This document shows positions 8,595-17,654 of a DNA stretch of 37,334 nucleotides, piece after piece; within the stretch, counting starts at the first letter, position 1; each line of letters begins with the position of its first letter. The DNA is from Chloroflexota bacterium. GTDB taxonomy: Bacteria; Chloroflexota; Anaerolineae; Promineifilales; Promineifilaceae. The stretch covers positions 1 to 37,334 of the forward strand of contig RFGV01000058.1 of assembly GCA_003696605.1 (NCBI GenBank), written 5' to 3'. Position numbers and translations under genes: made by a program. The notes under the pieces were generated by a model. The model did not search any database, had not been told where the DNA came from, and saw only the letters and a program-made list of their open reading frames with translations.

Positions 8595-9776
8595 TTACAC
8601 CGTTAGCAAACGCGCCGACACACCCAGCCTCTCCAGATCAGCCTGGATTTCATCACAATATACCGGATTCATAACAATCACCACATCTGGCTGGTAAGTC
8701 TGCAAAAATTCCGGTAACACAATTTCATGGCCAGTTCCCGGCATAAATGTCCCCTTTTTCTTGGGGTTAATATCTACGCCATAGCCAATTTCATCCGTCA
8801 CTTTCAATGTAGTCAGGAACGAAACCCCTTTAGAACCAGCTCCCCAAATAACCGCTCTTTCCCCTTTTTCCTGAATCTCATCCAACACACGCCGCCAGCG
8901 GGATATTTGCAACGGGTAATATGTGCTAAAGTGAGAAACATCCTGCAAAACCTGTGTCACCGGCTCTTCTTGGGGTAATAGGCGGGAAGACGGCCGTTGT
9001 GTAGGGCGGGCTTCAATCATCAGGTACTGATTATCATACTCTGCGGCCAGGTCTATTACCTCAAAACCGCATAGCCGAAACAAACGTGCCAACGCACCAG
9101 GGGTAAAGTAGGAGCAATGTTCATAATAAATATCCCAAAAAGCGACATCTCGCAGAATGCGGGTAGCGTTTGGCACTTGAAAAAAGACGATGGTATCTGT
9201 TTTAGAGCCAATGGAACGACGCACCATACTGACAAATTCGGCCGTTTTAGGGATATGCTCCAGGGTCATCTTGCAACAGACAAAATCCCCATGATAATCA
9301 GCATACTTCTCTGAATAAAAGTCACTAATAAACTCTATTCGGTCTGCAGCTGAGCTATTCATCTCATACGGCCGAAATGCCGGATCGAACCCAACGCCCC
9401 GATTATCACCCATTTCACACAACAACGTCAGGAACTCTCCTTGCCCACACCCAATTTCAATGACATCTTTGCCGCGCAGGTCATACCGTTCAATCAAATG
9501 GCGTGCCAATTGGCGATGAAATGTGTTAAAGGTAGGCGAATAACTTTGGGTAGCTTCGTAGCGGGGCGAATACTCATTTAGTGCAGGTTCATAAGCAATG
9601 TTGGTAATAAAACCACACTCCTGACACACAGCCAGGTGAATGTTGCCCCGTGGATAAGTAACTGCCTCCAAACGGGTAAGCATCAACAAAACGCTGTGTA
9701 CTGGTACATCTTCGGCCACGTAGAAAAGCGACAGTTTTTCGCTCTCACACCCGGGACAGTTTATAGCTAGTTGCAT
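8595..9776 (-). CDS. Sugar C-methyltransferase-like protein (three-domain)
   Basis: The 393-residue protein starts with paired cysteines (CPGC, CQEC). A class I methyltransferase domain follows, with motif I VIEIGCGQGEFL, then a C-terminal Rossmann-like domain AVIWGAGSKGVSFL ... YGVDINPKKKGTFMPGTG. This order (zinc-binding, Methyltransf, C-methyltransferase C-terminal domain) is that of nucleotide-sugar C-methyltransferases such as TylC3 relatives. ATG 9776 is chosen because GAGGAG (9783-9788) sits 6 nt upstream; the frame is open to 9812. It lies in tandem with a second protein of the same architecture (9839-11071), downstream of rfbF and an SDR gene, and is a paralogue of the truncated gene at the left edge. 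Confidence 0.85.
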   Translation of the reverse strand: MQLAINCPGCESEKLSLFYVAEDVPVHSVLLMLTRLEAVTYPRGNIHLAVCQECGFITNIAYEPALNEYSPRYEATQSYSPTFNTFHRQLARHLIERYDLRGKDVIEIGCGQGEFLTLLCEMGDNRGVGFDPAFRPYEMNSSAADRIEFISDFYSEKYADYHGDFVCCKMTLEHIPKTAEFVSMVRRSIGSKTDTIVFFQVPNATRILRDVAFWDIYYEHCSYFTPGALARLFRLCGFEVIDLAAEYDNQYLMIEARPTQRPSSRLLPQEEPVTQVLQDVSHFSTYYPLQISRWRRVLDEIQEKGERAVIWGAGSKGVSFLTTLKVTDEIGYGVDINPKKKGTFMPGTGHEIVLPEFLQTYQPDVVIVMNPVYCDEIQADLERLGVSARLLTV

Positions 9777-9838
9777 AAGTTTCTCCTCTGAACAAGTTCC
9801 TCTGGCACCCAAACTTTACTTGCCCAAATCATTTCCTT

Positions 9839-11071
9839 TCAGGCAATGCGTGGTTCAGGGATGGGAATGATAAATTGACCACCGCGCTGCCGGTATGTTT
9901 CTTGTTGATGCATGATTTCTTCGGCAAAGTTCCAGGCCAGTAAAAGTACATAGTCAGGTTGGTCTTCAAGCAGTTTTTCGGTAGGGTAAATGGGTAAATG
10001 GTTTCCCCCCATAAAACGGCCGTGTTTGTACGGGTTCAGGTCCACGACATAATCTACCAGCGTGCGATCAATGCCACAATAAGCCAGCAAGGTTGTCGCT
10101 TTAGCCGCTGCCCCATAAGCTGCAATCCGCTTTCCCTCTTGTTTGAGCTGACAAAGAATTGTCATCAAAGATTGCTTGAGTGCTGCCACCCGATTGGCAA
10201 AGTCCTGATAAAAATCAATCTGGTCCACTTTCCGCGCCCGCTCTTCGGCCAGCAAATCCACAACAGATGGCTGCACATCTTCAAATGGGGAAACAAACAG
10301 GCGCAATGATCCACCATGAATAGGAACACGCTTGATGTGGTTGAGGTAAAGATTGTGGCGACGAAACAGATGGTCGAGTGCTGTAACAGAGAAATAGCAA
10401 AGGTGTTGATGGTAAATTGTATCGAATTCACAATGGTCAACGAGATCCACGACATAGGGTGCTTCAATAACGGCCGTTCCTGTATCCTTCAATACCAGTC
10501 GAATACCATCCACAAAACCATTCAAGTCAGGCACATGCGCCAACACATTGTTTGCCAAAAAAATATCTGCCCGTTTTCCCTGTGCCCGTAATTCAGCCGC
10601 CAGTTTTCGCCCAAAAAAAGTACACAACGTAGGAATCCCTGCTGCCTGTGCGGCTTCAGCCGGTGCTTTGGCCGGATCAATTCCCAACACAGGAATTCCC
10701 TGCTCTACAAAATTGCGCAACATATATCCATCATTGCTGGCAGCCTCAATAACCAGGCTTTGTTCATTCAGGTTATACGTTTCAATAATGTGTCGGGCAC
10801 TTTCACGGAAGTGGGCTACCAGCGAGGGAGAAACTGATGAAAAGTATGGATATTCGGCGTAAAACAACACGGCCGGATCAACTGTCTCCCGAATTTGAGC
10901 CAGAGAGCAATCAGAGCAAAAAACAAGGGTGAGTGGCGCCAACAATTCCGGCTCTGTCAGCTTGTCGGCTGTGAGCAAGCGGTCAGCCAGTGGTGTGATA
11001 CCAAATGAGAGAATGGTTTTTAATTCAGAACTGCCACAAGAGCGGCATTGTGTCTCGTCATGGTGTATCAT
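9839..11071 (-). CDS. Nucleotide-sugar C-methyltransferase (TylC3/NovU-like architecture)
   Basis: The 410-residue protein opens with a zinc-binding domain (CRSC and CSDC pairs) containing [14 protein letters not shown], the signature start of the sugar C-methyltransferase family. The methyltransferase domain has [12 protein letters not shown] as motif I and [11 protein letters not shown] segment [12 protein letters not shown] matches the His/Tyr-rich active-site region of TylC3-type enzymes. The C-terminal domain contains [19 protein letters not shown] and [13 protein letters not shown]. These enzymes methylate carbon 3 of keto-deoxy nucleotide sugars. GGAG five nt upstream supports ATG 11071. 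The neighbouring rfbF and SDR genes suggest that the substrate is a CDP-linked sugar. Confidence 0.88.
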   Translation of the reverse strand: MIHHDETQCRSCGSSELKTILSFGITPLADRLLTADKLTEPELLAPLTLVFCSDCSLAQIRETVDPAVLFYAEYPYFSSVSPSLVAHFRESARHIIETYNLNEQSLVIEAASNDGYMLRNFVEQGIPVLGIDPAKAPAEAAQAAGIPTLCTFFGRKLAAELRAQGKRADIFLANNVLAHVPDLNGFVDGIRLVLKDTGTAVIEAPYVVDLVDHCEFDTIYHQHLCYFSVTALDHLFRRHNLYLNHIKRVPIHGGSLRLFVSPFEDVQPSVVDLLAEERARKVDQIDFYQDFANRVAALKQSLMTILCQLKQEGKRIAAYGAAAKATTLLAYCGIDRTLVDYVVDLNPYKHGRFMGGNHLPIYPTEKLLEDQPDYVLLLAWNFAEEIMHQQETYRQRGGQFIIPIPEPRIA

Positions 11072-11081
11072 CTTATCTCCT

Positions 11082-12125
11082 TTAGGCGGGTATAGGTTGT
11101 AACCAGCGAAGTTCGGGGGACAAACGGCCGTTTTCCATCAACCACTTGATATGCTTGATACGCCGATAACGTGGCCCCTCAAACTCTTCCAGCCGCAACC
11201 CCACCCGCTGATACGCCTCATACAACTGCTTGGCCCCCATTCGCGCATCCCAACATGGCTGATACGACGGTAACACACGAGCAATCTTGCTACTATCCAC
11301 CCGGTAGCATCGCTTATCCGGCCCTGCCCCCTCTGCATATTCAATCACACTACCCGGTACAGTCTCCGCCACAATCTCAGCCAATTCTCTAATCCGGTAA
11401 TTCTCCTCTGGTCGCCCTACATTAAACGCCTCGTTGTGCACCAATTCCCTGGGTGCTTCCAGCACAGCCAGAAATGCCCGCGACATATCTTCTATGTGAA
11501 CAATTGGTCGCCAGGGTGTGCCATCACTCTTAAGAAACACCCGGCCTGTCGTGTATGCCCAGGCTACCAGGTTGTTCAACACCAGGTCAAAACGCAGACG
11601 TGGCGAAACACCATAAGCCGTAGCACTCCGCAAAAAAACAGGGCTGAACTTGTCATCAGCCAGCCTGGATACCACCTGTTCTACCATCACTTTGGAACGG
11701 CCGTATGGCGTCACCGGATTAAATGGCGAATTTTCATCCAACCAATCCTCCCCACCAGCCCCATAGTTACTACACGAAGACGAGAAGATAAAACGAGAAA
11801 CCCCCACTTGTTTGGCCAGCTTCGCCAGCCGCACCGACGCCCGAAAATTAATCTCATACGTCAAATCCGGATTCAAGTCTCCCAACGGGTCATTAGAAAG
11901 ACCAGCCAGATGAATAATGGCATCAAACCCCTCCAGGTCGGCTGGCTCAACATCCCGAATATCTTTCACCAATGCCGGAACCAACCGGGTTTCATTTTCC
12001 TCACCAAATGTTGAGCCAGCATAGAGGTTAGTATCCAGTCCCACCACCTCATGTCCGGCTGCTACCAACATAGGGGTCATCACTGTACCTACGTAACCAT
12101 TGTGTCCTGTTACTAAAACGCGCAT
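11082..12125 (-). CDS. Extended SDR nucleotide-sugar epimerase/dehydratase
   Basis: The 347-residue protein has the NAD-binding motif GHNGYVG near residues 7-13, the conserved HLAG segment, SSSCSNYG and the catalytic YGRSK, all typical of the extended short-chain dehydrogenase family acting on nucleotide sugars. It lies between the cytidylyltransferase and two C-methyltransferases, so a CDP-hexose is the probable substrate. Epimerase, dehydratase and reductase cannot be told apart from sequence alone. GGAAGG just upstream of ATG 12125 supports the start. The stop at 11082 lies immediately upstream of the ribosome site of the next gene. Confidence 0.87.
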   Translation of the reverse strand: MRVLVTGHNGYVGTVMTPMLVAAGHEVVGLDTNLYAGSTFGEENETRLVPALVKDIRDVEPADLEGFDAIIHLAGLSNDPLGDLNPDLTYEINFRASVRLAKLAKQVGVSRFIFSSSCSNYGAGGEDWLDENSPFNPVTPYGRSKVMVEQVVSRLADDKFSPVFLRSATAYGVSPRLRFDLVLNNLVAWAYTTGRVFLKSDGTPWRPIVHIEDMSRAFLAVLEAPRELVHNEAFNVGRPEENYRIRELAEIVAETVPGSVIEYAEGAGPDKRCYRVDSSKIARVLPSYQPCWDARMGAKQLYEAYQRVGLRLEEFEGPRYRRIKHIKWLMENGRLSPELRWLQPIPA

Positions 12126-12175
12126 TTTTTCCTTCCTTGACTAACTTGAACGCTTTCGCGCAACAATCAACAAAT

Positions 12176-12949
12176 TCAGTCTTCCCAAATCTTCCATGGG
12201 GCTTTTCCGGAAGCCCACATGGTTTCCAGAATGTGCTTTTCGCGTAAGGTATCCATACACTGCCAGAATGAAGTATGCTTGTATGCCATGAGCTGGCCAT
12301 CCCGTGCCAATCGCTCCAGTGGTTCGCGCTCCCACTGGGTGTCGTCACCGTCAATATAATCGAACACACCCGGCTCCAACACGAAAAACGCACCATTGAT
12401 CCAGCCTTCGCCGATTTGGGGTTTTTCGTTGAATTCCGCTACGCGATTGCCATCGAAGACAAGATGGCCATAGCGTGCAGGTGGACGAACGGCCGTTAGT
12501 GTAGCCAGCTTGCCATGCGACCGATGAAAGGCCAACAATTCTCGCAAATTAACATCAGACACCCCATCTCCCCAGGTAAGCATAAATGTTTCATTTCCCA
12601 GGTAAGGTTGCAATCGTTTGATTCGCCCCCCAGTCATCGTTTCCATACCCGTATCAATCAATTCCACAGTCCAATCGGGACGCATTCCACCGTGCATGGT
12701 TACTTCGCCGGAACGAAGATTGACCGTCAGGTTACCATTGAGGGCAGCGTAATCTGTCATGTATTTTTTGATGACTTCCCCTTTGTAACCCAAAGCAATG
12801 ACAAAATGATTAAACCCATAACAGGCATAATGCATCATGATGTGCCACAAAATGGGCTTGCCGCCGATCTCAACCATTGGCTTGGGGCGAATTGAGGTTT
12901 CTTCCGCCAGACGAGACCCTTTACCTCCTGCAAGTATTGCGACTTTCAT
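12176..12949 (-). CDS. rfbF: Glucose-1-phosphate cytidylyltransferase
   Basis: The 257-residue protein begins MKVAILAGGKGSRLAEET and continues RPKPMVEIGGKPILWHIM, the nucleotidyltransferase signature. The wording through FMLTWGDGVSDVN, LTAVRPPARYG, EKPQIGEGWINGAFFV and the end FWQCMDTLREK is that of RfbF/DdhA enzymes (EC 2.7.7.33), which make CDP-glucose from CTP and glucose-1-phosphate. The length is standard for the family. GGAGG 5 nt upstream supports ATG 12949. No gene clearly recognisable as CDP-glucose 4,6-dehydratase (rfbG) or the rfbH dehydratase is in the window. The adjacent SDR may take that step, or the genes lie elsewhere. Confidence 0.95.
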   Translation of the reverse strand: MKVAILAGGKGSRLAEETSIRPKPMVEIGGKPILWHIMMHYACYGFNHFVIALGYKGEVIKKYMTDYAALNGNLTVNLRSGEVTMHGGMRPDWTVELIDTGMETMTGGRIKRLQPYLGNETFMLTWGDGVSDVNLRELLAFHRSHGKLATLTAVRPPARYGHLVFDGNRVAEFNEKPQIGEGWINGAFFVLEPGVFDYIDGDDTQWEREPLERLARDGQLMAYKHTSFWQCMDTLREKHILETMWASGKAPWKIWED

Positions 12950-13042
12950 TGTTGCCTCCTTATCTCAAACTAACGGGTTTCTTAAGCATTTACAATCTAG
13001 TATTCACCCCAAATCTGACTATAAAAATAAAGGTCTCTGCAC

Positions 13043-15007
13043 TTATGGTGATAAGTTGTTTATGAAAGGCAGGTAGGTGGTTCGGGGTGAGACAATAATC
13101 TGAAAAGTTGTTGTGTCTGTGTCTTCTCCGTCGAATGCTGTGACCATGATGGTGTGCTGGCCGACGTCAGCTAACGTGGGTGTCCATTGGAAAACGGCCG
13201 TTCCGTCACCGTTGTCCGTCCACTGGGCACCATCGGGAACAGGACTGGCTGTCAGTGTGGGAATTGTCCCATTCGGATCGGTTGCACTCACTGTGAGGGA
13301 GATGGTTTCACCAGCAAATACGTTCTGGTCTGGCACAGCATTCAGTTGTGGCGGCTGGTTGGGTTCTGGCTGGACGGTGATTCGGAAGTTTTCAGTGTCG
13401 GTATATACCCCATCAGAGGCAGTTACAGTAATGGTGTACTGGCCAACATGGCTTGGGGTGGGTGTCCATTGGAAAACGGCCGTTCCGTCACCGTTGTCCG
13501 TCCACTGAGCGCCATCGGGAACAGGACTGGCTGTCAGTGTGGGAATTGTTCCATTCGGATCGGTTGCCGTTGCCGTTACGGTCACACTTTCTTTGGCAAA
13601 GATATTCACGTCAGTCAGGGTAGCCAATTGGGGTGGCTGGTTTTGCTCAAAAACGGCCGTAATGGAAACATTCTGAGTCAGGGTAACAACCTGCGTCATC
13701 TGTTGGCCAGTCATATCGCCACTCCAGCCAGAAAACAACCAGCCGCTGGCAGGCGTTGCCGTAAAAGTCACCACATCCCCATACACATATGCGGCCGATG
13801 TACCAGACAAAATCGGTGTAATCTGGAGAGAGCCATTTCCAACTGTGCCAGTCATCACTTCGATCAGTGGCAAAACAGTCACATCCCCAAAAGTAACATC
13901 AGCCTCATGGGCGACAAGCAAAACAGACCCATTGAACATTTCTTCTGGTGGTCCGTCTTGTACCTCAAAATACCACGTGGCCGGTTCTGGCTGTCCTGTT
14001 GGCCAAACCTTGAAACTATAAAAACCACTTAAGCCAGGGGATTTGGTCTGCACACGCAATTTGTAATAGTAAGGTGTGCCTAAAGTGAGGGTAACGCTGT
14101 AATTGGTTTGCAGATCGGTTTTGCCGGTGCGTAATACCAGATGTGGCCCGCCGTTAGCCTGACTGCGGTTGCGATAATAAGCATACGCCCCAAGATTCCA
14201 CCAACCGGTTCCGGGCTGTTCACCTGCCTCAACAAAATGGCTTTGCCATCTGGCAAGAATACCTACGCCACCAGTATTGGACTTGGGGAAGTTGTGGATG
14301 GTAATGGGTACGGTGATTTCAAAGTCGTCCCAGGTGATGTCTCCCAGGGCTAAAAGGCGATCGTAACCGGTAACGGCCGTTTTGACACCACCATTTGTCA
14401 ATACCCATTGGCCATCTACCACCTCAACGGCTTCTGTGATGGCGTTTGTGTGTGCCCAGTTGATCCAATACGGTAATGGCCAAACCTGCCCTGATGTGTA
14501 CTGCACAACGACTGTTTTGACTGCCTGCTCCCCTAATGTATCTGTACCGGTAATCACGATGGTGTTCACCCCGCTAATGAGCAAGGTTGTGCTGATTTCG
14601 ATGTTGAAATCACCTGGGGAAACGAGGCGGGGGTTATCAGCAGGTGCAGTGGGGAAAACGGCCGTTTCTCCACCCTCACTTAACCCCATGGCCAACACAC
14701 TGCTTGTAGATGCCCCATTCCCAATGCTAACTTCGGTTGGGGAACTCCCATTAAGCGAATATTTGAGAGAAGCCATCCCATCAGCATCGGATACATTGCC
14801 CAGAATGTTGATCAGGGTTTGGGGATTGCCAGGCGTGCCAAATTTCTGTGTGTCGCCATACCAAATGGTAATCACGGGCGCAGTAGTTGGTGCAAGCAAT
14901 TGTTGCACGGGTGGCGTGTCTGTCCAGGCGTTTACTTCGCGCCACAAGAGCAAGAGCAAAATTCCCCACAGGAAACGGCCGTTTGTCAATGTACGTAGCA
15001 CCATCAT
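13043..15007 (-). CDS. Secreted multidomain protein with InlB-type repeat and two Ig-like repeats
   Basis: Starting at ATG 15007, which overlaps the flippase TGA (ATGA), the 654-residue product has a signal peptide (MMVLRTLTNGRFLWG, ending near REVNA). Next come a beta-rich region with WYGDTQKFGTPGNPQT and a central domain that reads like a carbohydrate- or lectin-type jelly roll (WDDFEITVPITIHN, GGVGILARWQ). A divergent InlB B-repeat follows (GDVVTFTATPASGWLFSGWSG), then two near-identical Ig-like repeats containing ATDPNGTIPTLTASPVPD. The C-terminus is TTYLPFINNLSP. It is probably exported and cell-surface-associated, perhaps binding the polysaccharide, though no function can be assigned. 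Frame continues upstream to 15073 but would then lack a proper signal peptide. Confidence 0.82.
   Translation of the reverse strand: MMVLRTLTNGRFLWGILLLLLWREVNAWTDTPPVQQLLAPTTAPVITIWYGDTQKFGTPGNPQTLINILGNVSDADGMASLKYSLNGSSPTEVSIGNGASTSSVLAMGLSEGGETAVFPTAPADNPRLVSPGDFNIEISTTLLISGVNTIVITGTDTLGEQAVKTVVVQYTSGQVWPLPYWINWAHTNAITEAVEVVDGQWVLTNGGVKTAVTGYDRLLALGDITWDDFEITVPITIHNFPKSNTGGVGILARWQSHFVEAGEQPGTGWWNLGAYAYYRNRSQANGGPHLVLRTGKTDLQTNYSVTLTLGTPYYYKLRVQTKSPGLSGFYSFKVWPTGQPEPATWYFEVQDGPPEEMFNGSVLLVAHEADVTFGDVTVLPLIEVMTGTVGNGSLQITPILSGTSAAYVYGDVVTFTATPASGWLFSGWSGDMTGQQMTQVVTLTQNVSITAVFEQNQPPQLATLTDVNIFAKESVTVTATATDPNGTIPTLTASPVPDGAQWTDNGDGTAVFQWTPTPSHVGQYTITVTASDGVYTDTENFRITVQPEPNQPPQLNAVPDQNVFAGETISLTVSATDPNGTIPTLTASPVPDGAQWTDNGDGTAVFQWTPTLADVGQHTIMVTAFDGEDTDTTTFQIIVSPRTTYLPFINNLSP
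13176..13285 (-). repeat. 110-bp near-identical coding repeat, copy A
   Basis: This matches 13458-13567 with only three differences over 110 bp that I can see. It encodes part of the C-terminal Ig-like repeat (TDPNGTIPTLTASP to FQWTPT) and contains one ACGGCCGT palindrome at 13194. The high nucleotide identity points to recent duplication or gene conversion. Confidence 0.9.
13458..13567 (-). repeat. 110-bp near-identical coding repeat, copy B
   Basis: Partner of 13176-13285 in the preceding Ig-like repeat, with an offset of 282 bp, so the domain unit is 94 codons. It carries the palindrome at the equivalent place (13476). Confidence 0.9.
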
Positions 15008-16521
15008 ACCCCCTGCCCTTCCATTTGTGGCCGCCCCGCCACCCGGCGTCGGCGTCGTTGAAGCACTTGCCAAAACAGAAGCACCGCTTCCCGAATCAGT
15101 GTTTTTTGCAACAGGTAAGCCATAGCCAGGTATGTAACGGCTCCCACCAAAACCATGCCTGTTAAGGTAAGCCAGTTGTGTTGACCACCAGCAAAATCGG
15201 CCAGAAAAGGCTTGCTGACATAAACGGCCGTAACCATCATTCCACCCGAAATCAGCGCTGGCAGCACTGCCCGCAACATCTGGGGAGCAACACCGGGCAA
15301 TATCCGATTGGCCTGATAAACGTTAAACAACAGCCCCACCAAATGGGCAAAAGTAACAGCAAAGGCCACCCCTACAATTCCCTGTGACAACAACAACAAA
15401 ACAAGTGGTGCCATCACCCCCAGCAACAACAAGCCAACATGCACGTTATAATTAGGGCGACCAACAGCCTGGAATAAGGGAGAGGTTGTGCCAGATAACG
15501 GCCGAATCAATGCCATCAGGGCAAAAATTTGCAACGTTGGAATCATAGGTATCCACTTCTCCCCCAACAAAATTGGCACACCTTCCTGAGCCACAGCCAA
15601 AACCCCCAGTGCCATCGGCGTCATCACCAGCGCCACAATGCCCAACGTCTTCAAGTACAGTCGCGCCAAACGGGGACGATCATCCTGAATACGGGCAAAC
15701 GACGGAAAAAAGACCCCGCTCATTACCCGTCGGTTAAATCCAGTAATCGTCTTGTTGCTCAAGTTGTACGCTTTGGAATAAAACCCCAGGGGAGTTGTAC
15801 CCAGCACCCGCCCTACCAGCCAGTCATCCCAGTTGGAATTGAAAAACGACAAGAAGCCACTACTGGTATTTTGTATGCCAAACCCCAACAATTCACGCAA
15901 GTCAGCCCAACGCCACCGTCGCGGAATGATCCAATCCCACCCCTCGCAGGCACGCCATACCACAAAATTGCGCGTGACTGAAGCGATGATCTTGCCATAC
16001 ACCAGACTCCAATACCCAAATCCGAGCCAGGCCAGCGTGAGAGAAAGAGTTGTATTGGCAATTTCTGCCAGTAAGGTAGCCGTACTAACCCAACCGATAC
16101 GCAAATCCTTGCGAAGCAACGCTGCCGGAATGATGTAAAGGGCGTCCAGCAAAATGAGCAGGGAGAGCACCCTCACTACCGGCACAACTTCTTCGTTGCC
16201 CAGCAACCCAGCCCAAAAGTGCGCGTTGGGGAAAACAAGTAAAAATAGCAGGGAACTGATTATCATGTTGGTCAGAAAGGCAGGAAAGGCTGTCTGGCGG
16301 CGGGGGAGTTTGGTATGTATCAGGGCTGAGTCCATACCCAGGCCGGAGAATAAATTGGTGGCGGTGAAAACAAGCATGGCTAAAGCAACAACCCCAAAAT
16401 CGTGGGGGTCGAGTAAACGGGCCATGATAATGCCGGAGATGATGTTGATGGGACGAATGAGGAAGGTAACGGCCGTCATGGCCAGCGTGCCACGTGCTGT
16501 TTGCAATTTCAGATTGCTAAT
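15004..16521 (-). CDS. Wzx-type polysaccharide flippase (MOP/WzxC-like)
   Basis: The protein of about 505 residues has some twelve to fourteen membrane segments and typical WzxC-like wording: IISGIIMARLLDPHDFGVVAL, FSGLGMDSALIHTK, IQNTSSGFLSFFNSNWDDWLVGRVLG, LGFYSKAYNLS. It should move the lipid-linked repeat unit across the membrane. The start is unusual. The nearest conventional candidate is TTG 16506 without a well-placed ribosome site, whereas ATT 16521-16519 lies 6 nt from GGAGG (16528-16532). ATT would give the family-like opening xSNLKLQTARG. The start region overlaps the kinase gene end, and the gene end overlaps the secreted-protein start by ATGA. Confidence 0.88.
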   Translation of the reverse strand: MSNLKLQTARGTLAMTAVTFLIRPINIISGIIMARLLDPHDFGVVALAMLVFTATNLFSGLGMDSALIHTKLPRRQTAFPAFLTNMIISSLLFLLVFPNAHFWAGLLGNEEVVPVVRVLSLLILLDALYIIPAALLRKDLRIGWVSTATLLAEIANTTLSLTLAWLGFGYWSLVYGKIIASVTRNFVVWRACEGWDWIIPRRWRWADLRELLGFGIQNTSSGFLSFFNSNWDDWLVGRVLGTTPLGFYSKAYNLSNKTITGFNRRVMSGVFFPSFARIQDDRPRLARLYLKTLGIVALVMTPMALGVLAVAQEGVPILLGEKWIPMIPTLQIFALMALIRPLSGTTSPLFQAVGRPNYNVHVGLLLLGVMAPLVLLLLSQGIVGVAFAVTFAHLVGLLFNVYQANRILPGVAPQMLRAVLPALISGGMMVTAVYVSKPFLADFAGGQHNWLTLTGMVLVGAVTYLAMAYLLQKTLIREAVLLFWQVLQRRRRRVAGRPQMEGQGV

Positions 16522-17654
16522 GGCGCACCTCCCGTCAAATAATTGACTGCCCGTTGTACGCGCAGGGCAGATTGGTGAATGTAGGCTGGTATCCAGGTGA
16601 CTGGGCGTGTTCCGTATAATTGCTGCCGGGCGAGAAAAGCGATGTCCATCAGTCCACGTTCAAGTTGACACCATTCGTAAAGGCGACGATGTTGGGCAAG
16701 AGAAACGGCCGTATTTTGTGCAGCATACACAGCCAATGCATCCTGCTCAACACTGACAGGAGCACGGTTCAACAACGTTGCCAGGTCTGTATGAGGCAAA
16801 CCAATACCAGCCCACTCCCAATCAATTAACTTAAAGAAAAATGGAACACGCCTCTGAATATAAATATTGGTCACATGAAAATCGCCATGAATGGGCTGGA
16901 GCCTGGCTGGATCGTGAAATTCATCGGCAATGAGCAGGCGAGCTAACGTAATCCAGTTATCCATCAGCACAGAAACGGCCGTTTCTGGCACATGCTCCAG
17001 ATACTCCGTCAAATTTGTCCATATATAAACCGTCAGTGCATCCGCAAACGCCTGGTCATACCGGATAAGCGACGACTCACCTACTGCACCAGCCCACCAG
17101 AACAACCGTTCATGCACTTTGGGCAATGCTGACACCGCTTGCAACACCCAGCGATAACGGCGGCGCAACTGTCGGGCCTGATTGCGGCTCAATGGTTCAT
17201 ACCAGCGCCCCAAATCCTCAAGCAAATACCGATAATGGTGGCCGGGAACCAGCTCTTGCGCCAGATAGACAGCAGGAATATATGGCTGAAGTGTTTCGGA
17301 AGAATAGGCCAGGAATTCCGGCAAGCCAGGGCATACCGGAAAATCGGCAAGTGCAGGTATGTGGGATTCGGTGTAGATGGCATTTTTGTAGATGAGAGAA
17401 TGGGAACGGCCGTTTACCGCCCGCACATACACACGGAACGCCCCGGCTTGCTTCCAGCCCGACAAATGCACATGAGCAGCTTTTTGCAAAGGCGAACCAA
17501 GCAACTCCCGACACACCTTATCCACCACCAACCAGGGCAGCCCATCTGGCAGACCAGATACAGGTTGAGGACGGTTTACCCAACGCCGCCACAACCGCCC
17601 CAGGCGAGTCAGTATGATACGGTCCAGTCGGCCTAGTTTTTGCACCACTGTCAT
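16509..17654 (-). CDS. APH-fold phosphotransferase (aminoglycoside/choline kinase-like)
   Basis: The 381-residue protein has the APH-family catalytic loop IHGDFHVTNI near residue 260 and the metal-binding LIDWEWAGIG about 25 residues later. These mark ATP-dependent kinases of small hydroxyl substrates (choline, sugars, aminoglycosides). ATG 17654 overlaps the preceding TGA by one base (TGATG), with GGAGG (17662-17666) 7 nt upstream. Location between a sulfotransferase and the flippase, inside a polysaccharide operon, makes antibiotic resistance unlikely. A kinase for a sugar, a lipid-linked intermediate or a phospho-decoration is more plausible, but this is inferred from position only. Confidence 0.8.
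   Translation of the reverse strand: MTVVQKLGRLDRIILTRLGRLWRRWVNRPQPVSGLPDGLPWLVVDKVCRELLGSPLQKAAHVHLSGWKQAGAFRVYVRAVNGRSHSLIYKNAIYTESHIPALADFPVCPGLPEFLAYSSETLQPYIPAVYLAQELVPGHHYRYLLEDLGRWYEPLSRNQARQLRRRYRWVLQAVSALPKVHERLFWWAGAVGESSLIRYDQAFADALTVYIWTNLTEYLEHVPETAVSVLMDNWITLARLLIADEFHDPARLQPIHGDFHVTNIYIQRRVPFFFKLIDWEWAGIGLPHTDLATLLNRAPVSVEQDALAVYAAQNTAVSLAQHRRLYEWCQLERGLMDIAFLARQQLYGTRPVTWIPAYIHQSALRVQRAVNYLTGGAPLAI
16528..16532 (-). promoter_or_regulatory. Ribosome binding site pointing to an ATT start for the flippase
   Basis: GGAGG on the minus strand lies exactly 6 nt before ATT (16521-16519), which is in frame with the flippase. No ATG or GTG lies at a proper distance. The site is inside the coding end of the APH-like gene. 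Confidence 0.55.
16970..16987. repeat. Longest perfect palindrome of the ACGGCCGT family
   Basis: CAGAAACGGCCGTTTCTG is an 18-bp perfect palindrome inside the APH-like kinase gene. Other long perfect examples are 23088-23103 and 33677-33692 (GGAAACGGCCGTTTCC), 26094-26109 (AAAAACGGCCGTTTTT) and 29722-29737 (AATAACGGCCGTTATT). Confidence 0.9.

Noticed and set aside
13021-13060. Hairpin ACTTAT-GGTG-ATAAGT at the end of the Ig-repeat gene followed by T-rich DNA
   Set aside because: The stem is only 6 AT-rich base pairs and overlaps the stop codon, and the T-rich part is not adjacent; too weak to call a terminator.
13187-14032. Long plus-strand open frame opposite the Ig-repeat protein
   Set aside because: It is antisense to a signal-peptide-bearing, domain-rich gene. 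Its own translation is Cys/Gly/His-rich with no family resemblance, and its apparent repeat comes from the 110-bp duplication.
14382-15125. 247-residue plus-strand open frame
   Set aside because: Antisense to the start of the secreted Ig-repeat gene and the end of the flippase; low-complexity Ser/Pro/Val composition only.
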